Shown here one piece after another: positions 56,179-64,000 of a DNA stretch of 64,000 bases. The stretch is from contig JARWMV010000013.1 of assembly GCA_030998015.1 (NCBI GenBank), positions 124,001 through 188,000 on the forward strand, read 5' to 3'. Under the pieces are notes generated by a model, which saw only the letters and a program-made list of their open reading frames with translations, did no database searches and was not told the origin of the DNA. The position numbers and the translations under genes were made by a program. Source of the stretch: Ceratorhiza oryzae-sativae. Taxonomy: Eukaryota > Basidiomycota > Agaricomycetes > Cantharellales > Ceratobasidiaceae. How positions within the stretch are numbered: the first letter of the stretch is position 1; every line of letters begins with the position of its first letter.

Positions 56179-56961
56179 TGTTATGACCTGTCAAAAGGAC
56201 ATAACAAAACAACCAAATATTTCTACAGATTTATGGCATTTTTCCTAAGTGGAACAAGCCATAAACAAAGGTCACGTGACCTCGGCGCTTAGCCGGCGCT
56301 TACGGTGGTTACCCTGAACTCACTCCAGCATTTCTCTCCATTGTTACTTGGAGCGAGGAGCGAGTTGTCACGTGATCTCAGTGCTTACAGCAGGATCACG
56401 TGACCTCAGCGCCTACGGTGGTTACCCTGAACTCACTCCAGCATTTCTCTCCCTTGTTACTTGGAGCGAGGAGCGAGTTATCACGTGATCTTGGCGCTTA
56501 CAGAAGGGTCATGTGACCTCAGTGCTTATGGTTGTTACCCTGAACTCGCTCCAGCATTTCTCTCCATTGTTACTTGGAGCGAGGAGCGAGTTGTCATGTG
56601 ATCTCGGCGCTTACAGCAGGATCACGTGACCTCAGCGCCTACCCCTCATACCTCATGCAGCTCTATAAGATTCGGAGCCGCACAAACTTAAGACAAACAA
56701 TTACCTAACCTATAGTACTGTACATAACCTACACCTACTGCGGAGTGTGCTTAGATAATACGTCCGCAGCCACCGCAGCCACAGGTATATATAAGGAGGA
56801 TAAAGCAAGACTGGACGCCTCAGCTTGCTTTATCTCGTCAACCACCATAGACCATAGCAAACACTGTAACTAGAACGCTCAATACATACTGCATAGCACC
56901 AAACCGTCAATGCAGCCACTACTTAAGTGCTCCACAAGGGAGCCTCCAGAGGGTCACAACA
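56179..56961 (+). repeat. 5' LTR of family 2, 783 bp, with three 113-bp tandem units
   Basis: TGTTATGACC to GGTCACAACA. Tandem units begin at 56304, 56417 and 56530. Each unit contains CACGTG-type palindromes and the arm pair AACTC(A/G)CTCC / GGAGCGAGTT, with GGAGCGAGGAGCGAG as a direct repeat. A TATATATAA box lies at 56786-56794. Confidence 0.9.
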
Positions 56962-56963
56962 TT

Positions 56964-56975
56964 ATAAAGCAAGCT
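56964..56975 (+). promoter_or_regulatory. Self-priming primer-binding site, family 2
   Basis: ATAAAGCAAGCT next to the LTR is exactly complementary to AGCTTGCTTTAT at 56822-56833 in the same LTR, 28-36 nt downstream of its TATA box, i.e. at the predicted mRNA 5' end. Confidence 0.7.
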
Positions 56976-57082
56976 GTTAACTTAACTAGTGGCGAACATA
57001 AGTATACTACACAGATACTAAGGGCTGAGTACACGAGAAAACCAGCTAACTCCTGTGATACATAAGAGAACACAAAGAAACT

Positions 57083-58916
57083 ATGTCACAGAGACCACAA
57101 ACTCGATCTCAAAGCAGAGTGGCGAATAGTAGGCCACAATCACCCAAACCCACTGCTTCCCCAGAGGCTGAAGGTAACCCAGATGAGACCCTCCAAGGAA
57201 TGCCAGGGGGGTTGCCACAAAACCCACGACCAGTGGCTCAACCCAACCCCACTCGGGCCCCCATCCTGGGAGGGGAAATAGGGGGAATACCACTCCGCAG
57301 CCCTCAACTGCCAATTCACCTGATAAATCCAGACCCAGAAGATATCTCAAATCCAGAGAGGGATGAGGTAGAAGATATGACCCGAACCATATACGAACAA
57401 GGCACGGCCTTGGCGGAAGAGGCAAGGACACAACCCCAGCCAGGTCCCGGAACCATAGCCACTGCCAACCCTATTCACACCATTGCCACAGCCATCAGGG
57501 CGGGGCTCAAGGAACTTAGAGACAATAATCATAGGGAACTAGAAAAGGCAATCACAGGTATAAATCAGTGTCAAATATCACTGACCCGACAAGAAGGAAA
57601 TGTGGACTGGATGGTAAGGTCAATGGAAACATCCAACAAAAATGTCCTCTATGTGGCAAAGAACCAGGATGACCTAAAAGCAGAAATGGGGAACCTGATA
57701 AAAGAATTAAAGGACATCTCCATGGAAATAAACCGAGTACTGGGAATGCAAGAGTGAAAGCTCGAAAGCTTAGAGAAGAAAACTGAAAACACAGGGGAGA
57801 TCCTAATCGCACTAGAACAATGGGTAACCGATCTAGGAAATGAGCTCCGGAAAACAACTGAAGCAGGAAGGCCAAGGGAAAGGACAGAAGAAACCAGGGG
57901 AAGAACTAGGGTGGTCATAGGAAGCCCCTCACAATCCCCCTCAGCCTCCCCAGTATGAACACCCTTTCTGGGAAGAACCTTCCAGGCTGAGTCCACAATA
58001 AGACCCCGAACAGAACCTCCATCCCAAGCAAACCAACCTACCCTTGCTGCAAACCACACTCCTAAGGAGGCGAGACTAGGGAGACCCAGCAAATTTAATG
58101 GGAAAAAGGGGAAGGAAGCAGAGAACTTCATAATCAGCATGGAACTTTTCTTTGCTGACTATGATGAATCAGCCTTTGATGACCGAAAAAAGATATCTGC
58201 TGTGCTAATGAACATGGAGGATGGGGAAGCAGCAAACTGGGCACAACCTTACGCCGGAAACTACTAGCAGGCGAACACACAGGTATTCTTGCATCCTGGA
58301 AGGATTTCAGGAAGGGATTCCTGGATGCTTTTAATGACCCAGTCATAAAGGAAAAGACCATCCGGAAACTAAGGAAATTAACACAGACCAAGAGTGCATT
58401 GGATTATGCTACCCAATTCCGGATCCTGATCCAAGAGGTAGACTGGAACCAGGAAGCCCTCAAGGACCAATTCAGGGAAGGGTTAAAACCCGAAGTACGA
58501 CAAGAGATCTTAAGGATTGAAGTACTGGCAAATGAGGCTGAAGGTCCATCATATACCTTAGATCAATTAATCGACTTTGCCTGCAAAATGGATGACATGC
58601 AGTTTGCAAACCAGAAAATGAATACAAGGACCAGCAACTCATCAAATTCAACCTGGGCACCAGCGAAATACAAACAAGGGGGGAACAAGCCTTTAGGGAC
58701 CAGCGGCAAACAGGGGAATACCCAAACCAACAACATGGTAAGGATACCAAACAGTGAAAAGGACAGGCGAAGGAAAGAAGGACTCTGTATCAAATGGGTA
58801 AATCAGGGCATGTCCTGAAGGAGTGCCGAGGCCAGTGGACCTACGACAAAGCTAAGATACAAGGGAAGGCCAGCAGACAAGTTGAGGAAGAAAGCAGCTC
58901 TGAGTCGGAAAACTAA
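57083..58916 (+). pseudogene. Family 2 gag, with two TGA codons and frameshifts
   Basis: MSQRPQTRSQSRVANSR start, then a proline-rich segment, a coiled coil (about 57500-57900) and the gag core: FNGKKGKEAENFIISMEL, ASWKDFRKGFLDAFNDP, LDYATQFRILIQEVDW, QFREGLKPEVRQEILR. The final CCHC knuckle is broken: GLCIK at about 58785 continues in another frame as GKSGHVLKEC. In-frame TGA at 57755-57757 and 57956-57958 and a frame change near 58265 also disrupt it. The original frame ends at TAA 58914-58916. Confidence 0.85.
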
Positions 58917-58933
58917 TTGGTCCTACCACTTCC

Positions 58934-61900
58934 ATGTTGGAGGACCCCAATATAACCCCTACCGCAGATGTATGTTACCTCAAGAAGTCTAGTAATCAAT
59001 CAATAATATACACTACGGTAGAGGGAATCATGGAACCAGCTAAGACGCTGATTGACTCAGGATCTTCAACCAACTTCATCGATAAGGCCTATTCAAGGGA
59101 AAAAGGGATTCCAACCACTCCCCTCAAACACAAGAAATCAATTGTGGCCATTGATGGAAATGAAATCAAGGATGCCATAGAAGAAAGGGCAGAACTAAAC
59201 ATCGAAGTGGAAGGGAAGACACTAAAATGCTCCCTTTATGTAATGACCCTAGGTGACACAGACATAGTCCTAGGGAAAGAATGGCTTGAAGAAGCAGAAC
59301 CTATCATAGATTGGAAAGACCTTACCATCTCATACCCAGACGAAATCAAGGCAAGGGCAGCAAGTGAAAGCCTACAAATCCCAGAAGAATTTAGGGATTT
59401 TGAAGACCTATTTGGGGAAGAAGGTTTCCGAGAACTTCCACCCCACCAAGGTAACCTAGACTTCAAAATGGACCTGATCGAGGGAGGGAGCTGCCAAAGC
59501 CTGCAAAGAGGTACAGTATGTCGCCAGCAGAAACAAAGGCGCTCAGGGAGTACCTAGAGGAGGAACTAAGAAACGGGAAAATAAGGCCCAGCCAGTCAGT
59601 TGTAGCTGCACCCTGTTTCTATGTGAACAAAGCAGATGGAGGGCTTAGGTTGGTAGTCGACTACCGTAAGATGAATGACATCACCAAGCCAGACAGGTTT
59701 CCACTTCCAATCCAAATAGAATTGATTGAGAGACTGAAGGATGCAACCATCTATTCAAAAATGGATGTTCGATGGGGGTTCAACAACATCAGGGTAAAAG
59801 AGGGAGACGAATGGAAAACAGCTTTCAGGACAGGAGAAGGCCAGTTTGAATGCTTGGTCATGCCATTCGGAGTAAAAGAAGGACCAAGAACCTTTACCAG
59901 GTTCATGATGGAAAAGTTCCGTGATATAATAGACGATTATGTGGTAATCTACATGGACGATGTACTAGTGTTTTCCAGAAACAGGGAAGAACACGTACAA
60001 CATGTCAGGGAAGTGTTAAGAAGAATGAGGGAAAACCACCTCTTCCTCAAACCACACAAGTGTCAGTTCTTTGTGAAGGAGGTAAGCTTCATTGGAATTG
60101 TCATATCCCCAGAAGGGATATCGATGGAAAAGGAAAAGGTAAAGGCAGTTCTAGAATGGCCAGAACCTAACACAGTAAAAGAAGTCCAAGCCTTCCTAGG
60201 CTTCGTGGGGTTCTATAGAAGGTGGATAGAGAAGTTTAGTACCTTAGCCAAACCCCTCACAGATCTCACCCAAAAAGATGTCAAATTCCTGTGGGAAAGA
60301 AAACAACAGGAAGCATTTGAAGCTATCAAAGAAGCAGTAGCAAGAGAACCGGTCCTGATCCACCCAAACCCAAACAGGCCATACATACTGGAAACAGACG
60401 CCTCAGGAGTGGCCATGGGGGGGTACTAAGCCAAAAGGGTGATGACAACCGATTGCATCCAATTGCCTTCCTATCGAAGAGCTTCACCCCACCAGAGAAA
60501 AATTATGACACCTACAAGGAGTTGCTTGCAATTGTTAGGTCCTTAGAGCACTGGAGGTTATACTTAGAAGGGACAGAGGAACCTATTGTGATATACACTG
60601 ACCATAGGAACCTCCAGTACTGGCAAAATGCCCAGATGTGGAATAGAAGGCATGCCAGATGGTATCTCACTCTGGCACCCTTCAATTTTCAGATTGTGTA
60701 TAGACCAGGGAAACTCTCACAGAAGCCAGATGCCCTTTCCAGAAGGAGCGACCATGGGGATACCCCTATGGAACCACAGATCATGATTCCAGAAGAAAGG
60801 TTCATAGGTTTCATGGCAGAAGTACAGGGGAATTTCTGGGAAGAGCTTAAAGAAGCTCAGGAAGAAGACGAATCTATCAGATCCTTAAGGCTGAGTGGCA
60901 AATAAAGAACAACTACCGCCCTCAGTACAGAAGGAATTTAGACGGTATGAAATGAAGGAGGGCCTATTAAGGTATGACGATAGGCTCTACATCCCAGATG
61001 ACAAGGACTTGAGGTTGAGTCTCCTTGAGGAGTGCCATGACGCCCCAGTGGCAGGTCATCAGGGACAAGCCCGAACACTAGAATTACTATCAAGGGATTA
61101 CTATTGGCCAGGAATGAAGGCCCAAGTAAACCGATACGTGGAATCTTGTGAAACATGTGTCAAAGAAGCAAAGGACACAAACAAGGCACTCCCCTGAAGT
61201 CCTTACCAATCCCATGGAAACCATGGGCAGATGTCGCATATGATTTCATGTCAAATTACCTGTCTCAAAGGGGTACGACAGTATCTTGACAGTTGTAGAT
61301 CGCTTCTCCTGGCAGGCCCATTTTGTACCATGTCTGGAGAGCACCAATGCAGAAGAACTGGCAGAAATATTCATAAGGGAAGTATGGAGACATCACGGGA
61401 CCCCAGAAACCACTGTCTCAGACCGAGGGCCAACCTTTAACAGCCAATTCCTAAAGCCCTATACAAAGGAATTGGGACAAAGCCCAGATTCTCCACTGCT
61501 TTCCATCCAGAAACAGATGGTCTGTCGGAAAGGACAAATCAATGGGTAGAAGGGTTCTTAAGAACCTTCTGCAATTATAGACAAGATGATTGGGTAAAAT
61601 GGTTACCCATTGCCGAATTCTGCCATAACAACCACGTAAATGCTACAACAGGACAAACCCCATTTGAAACAGTATATGGAAAAAACCCAAGATGGGTTGT
61701 CCGAGAGGGAGAAGAACCATCTGAGGCACCCGCTGCAGACAACATGCGTAATCAAATGGAAAAGGTATGGGATGAGGCAAGAGCCTCAATGGAATTACAC
61801 CAACAAATGGAAAAGAAAGGGAGGGAATTCAAGGTAGGAGACAAGGTTTGGCTGCTCCTAACAAACCTCTCGTCCAAGAGACCCTCCAAGAAACTGGACA

Positions 61901-62350
61901 ACCGAAAAGGGGGGCCCTTTGAAATCACAGAAAAGATCTCATCCCATGCATATCGCCTGGACCTACCTAAAACCATACGTGTACACAATGTATTCCATGT
62001 AAATCTCCTCTCGCCATTCACAGAAGATAAAGACTTCCAAAGAAGGCAGGCCAAGCCACCACCAATCATAACGGAAAAAGGAGAGGAGGAATACGAGGTG
62101 GACCACATTGCAAATTATGAATGGCGGAATGGCGAGCTGTTTTACCAAATCAGATGGAAGGGCTACGACCCAATAGAAGACACAATGGAACGTGCCAGCA
62201 AGTTTGCTGACATGAAAGAGGTTCTAAATGACTTGCAAAGGCGCTTACCAACGCACCAATGCCAGTCAAGACAAGTCAGCACTCAGGTGACTCGAAAGGC
62301 AGGCCAAAGAGAACCAAACGAGGATCTGGAAAGCTTTAAAAAGAGCCATC
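58934..62350 (+). pseudogene. Family 2 pol: protease, RT, RNase H, integrase, chromodomain
   Basis: Protease TLIDSGSSTNFIDK (about 59043); reverse transcriptase with LRLVVDYRKMND and the catalytic YVVIYMDDVLVF (about 59938); RNase H (YILETDASGVAMG, VIYTDHRNLQYW); integrase zinc site (CHDAPVAGHQGQ, CETCVKEA), catalytic TVVDRFSWQAHF and VSDRGPTFNSQF; chromodomain VDHIANYEWRNGELFYQI with RWKGYDP (62100-62170). Frame changes near 59510, 60425, 60895, 61197 and 61500 fragment it. It is a second, clearly distinct chromovirus lineage compared with 8203-15122. Confidence 0.88.
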
Positions 62351-62392
62351 CAGGATACCCAAGAAAGGCCAGAGCCTGCTCTACCACCTCAC

Positions 62393-63372
62393 TTGCACCA
62401 CAACACACCTGCGAAACCCCAAAACATGCCTTTCGTCACTCACCCAGTCGCACATCCCAACCGTTACACCCCACTTGCTGAAAATCAGGTGGCCCCACTT
62501 CGGCAGCCACCCACCACCAGGCGGCCAGCACCCTACCCTGGCAGGGAAAATCGTCCTAAACCAGGGATGTACTGCTCCAGTGTGGAAGACGCCCAGAGGT
62601 ACCTGAACGACTGTTGCCAGGGGCTAACCTAGTATACATCCCAAAGAAGTTAAGGGATGAAAGGAACTGGATTGACGATGACAAGTACCTGGATCCCAGG
62701 TTAGGGGTCCTGACATGGCATGGAAGCCGGAAGCCAACAACAAGAAACGCCTTGTTAAGAACACCGATGTATGTCGTCGACAATATCGTGGGACCAACAG
62801 TCGACGTGGTGACCAAGGCAGCAAGACAACAGAGGAGGGCCACAGGCCAAATGGCAGACGGAGGGGACTGGGAGGTGGAGCGCCGGGCAAAGGCATTGCT
62901 GGAAGAATGGAAGTTGACACCAGCTGCACCGTATGTGGGACTGCTCGAAGCAACTACCACTGATGAGATGTTTACTGCTATCAGGACAAAGCAGGCAAAC
63001 ATGAATGACTTCCGAAATTGGGTGAAGGTGCACCCAAACAAAAACACCAATTACGACACTGATATGACAAGCCTTACATCAAGCCTAGAATCACTGGTCG
63101 TGGCTGAGGAAGAAGCCAAGCCAGAAATAAAGGAACCCACCCTGGACCCAGCTGCGGAGGAAGCCAAACAGGACTGGGACCAGTGGGGGAAAACGAGCTT
63201 GTCGAAGCTCTGGAGGAGGTGCCACTGTTGGAACCAACCCCCATATGACCACTTTGCCTCCCACAAATTGTCTCCCGAATGTATAAGAGTTTTATTTTTC
63301 TTTTACACACCAAACTTAATACATTTCTTTTACTCTCTATTTTTACGTTTGCCCTTGAGGGGCCGGGTATAG
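62393..63372 (+). pseudogene. Extra ORF downstream of pol in family 2 (copy B)
   Basis: Matches 46356-45466 throughout: MHHNTPAKPQNMPFVTHP, then after a one-base frame change near 62605 NLVYIPKKLRDERNWIDDDK, DPRLGVLTWHGS, VERRAKALLEEWKL, DFRNWVKVHPNKNTNYD. The two copies differ mostly by conservative changes, which supports past selection on the protein. Function unknown. Confidence 0.6.
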
Positions 63373-63395
63373 GGCTTCTTGCCCCTTTATCCTTC

Positions 63396-63868
63396 TTATT
63401 GGTCTGAACAACTGAGGGTAGTGGGCTGCAGCCAAGGAGCCTCCCCCCCTGGGAAGTCGGCCATGTAGTTCTGGAAACACCCAGAACCAGACGCTGCAAA
63501 GGGCGAAGCCTCATCAAACAAGGGAGCAGAGCCCTCCTCGAAGAATTCGGCAAGAGCAGCCTGGTGAGACTGCTCCTCAAAGGACTTGTACTCCTGATCA
63601 ACGAGCGCCCAGACACGCTCAAGGGTGGCCTCATGGGCCCGACCATCAAGGAGGATGCGCTCTTCTACAGAACAAGTTAGCTACGTGAGAATGACAAAGA
63701 ACGAACACACATACCTGGCACCCCACAGAAGAACCAGTCCCCAACACCTTGATAGAAGTCTTCAAGGGAGGCGTCGCACACAGCATCACAGTAGGCGCAG
63801 TACTCCCCCTCAGGGAGAGACCAGCAGGTGCAGTCAAGGGGATTGTAGTTAAGGGAAATAACACGCAT
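63396..63868 (-). pseudogene. Cys-rich accessory gene, antisense (copy B)
   Basis: Same structure as 44890-45422: exon 1 63868-63715, a 50-nt intron, exon 2 from 63664. The cysteine pattern is identical (LDCTCW, EYCAYCDAVCDA, WFFCGVP). A 2-base loss in the C-terminal part shifts the frame and leads to TAA at 63396-63398, removing the basic tail. The intron is retained in both copies at the same place and length. Confidence 0.6.
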
Positions 63869-64000
63869 AGTAAAGAACGGGATGAGGAAGGAAAACAACA
63901 AAACCACAAACATTAAAAAATCACGGTGCAACACAATAACTTGCACAAACATCAAAACAAGGTCTGGTCAGGTGACACCAACAGACATGTGACCATCTGC

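Larger units (their letters stand above)
56179..64000 (+). mobile_element. Gypsy family 2 element, copy B, 3' end beyond window
   Basis: Order: 5' LTR (56179-56961), self-priming site (56964-56975), gag (57083-58916), pol (58934 to about 62350), extra ORF (62393-63372) and the antisense Cys-rich gene (63868-63396). The window ends inside the region that precedes Rep in copy A. Frameshifts and stops make the copy defective. Confidence 0.9.

Noticed and set aside
1..64000. CRISPR array or prokaryotic operon
   Set aside because: No regular spacer-repeat array; introns and element types are eukaryotic.

Overview
The window looks like a transposon-rich piece of a basidiomycete genome, most likely an Agaricomycete of the Rhizoctonia/Ceratobasidium type. 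The evidence is short (about 50 bp) spliceosomal introns, CaaX-type lipopeptide pheromone precursors, Plavaka-class DNA transposons, TET/JBP-type dioxygenase sequence, and the DUF2235, DUF6532 and DUF6698 families. The genus is an inference; no database could be searched.

Host-like genes are few. At the left edge (1-1248, minus) is the 5' part of a DUF2235 hydrolase gene with at least eight exons. Three paralogous pheromone precursor loci lie at 3893-4003, 4901-5008 and 21994-22104, all minus. Two are intact. The middle one has lost its start codon and its CaaX cysteine, and a 5'-truncated LINE with a 12-bp target-site duplication separates it from its promoter. A five-exon coilin-like gene (24891-26746, minus) has a second LINE fragment just upstream. 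An elongation factor 3 pseudogene lies at about 32530-33897. No STE3-type receptor was seen.

From 7.6 kb onward most of the sequence is mobile DNA. A complete 6,920-bp Ty3/gypsy chromovirus (8203-15122) splits a DUF6698-like gene (7675-8202 plus 15123-16115). Two Plavaka transposases (16575-20808 plus; 34002-37121 minus) each face a divergently transcribed companion gene: DUF6698-like for the first, DUF6532-like for the second. A TET/JBP-type 2OG-Fe(II) dioxygenase pseudogene (28520-29890) lies between them.

From 41 kb to the end there is a nest of LTR elements: two copies of a second gypsy family, a copia fragment, solo or partial LTRs, Tc1/mariner fragments and a 132-bp MITE. Both gypsy families have a primer-binding site complementary to their own predicted mRNA 5' end, which is the Tf1-type self-priming arrangement.

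The most striking object is the second gypsy family. Downstream of gag-pol it carries an extra sense ORF, then an antisense two-exon Cys-rich gene, and (in the 42275-46789 copy) a CRESS-DNA-virus-like Rep gene with HUH endonuclease and superfamily 3 helicase motifs, directly upstream of the polypurine tract and 3' LTR. The second copy (56179 to the window end) keeps the same order and stops inside the region that precedes Rep. In-frame nonsense codons in the DNA-transposon, Rep, dioxygenase and gag reading frames are overwhelmingly TGA, which suggests decay by C-to-T change at CpG.
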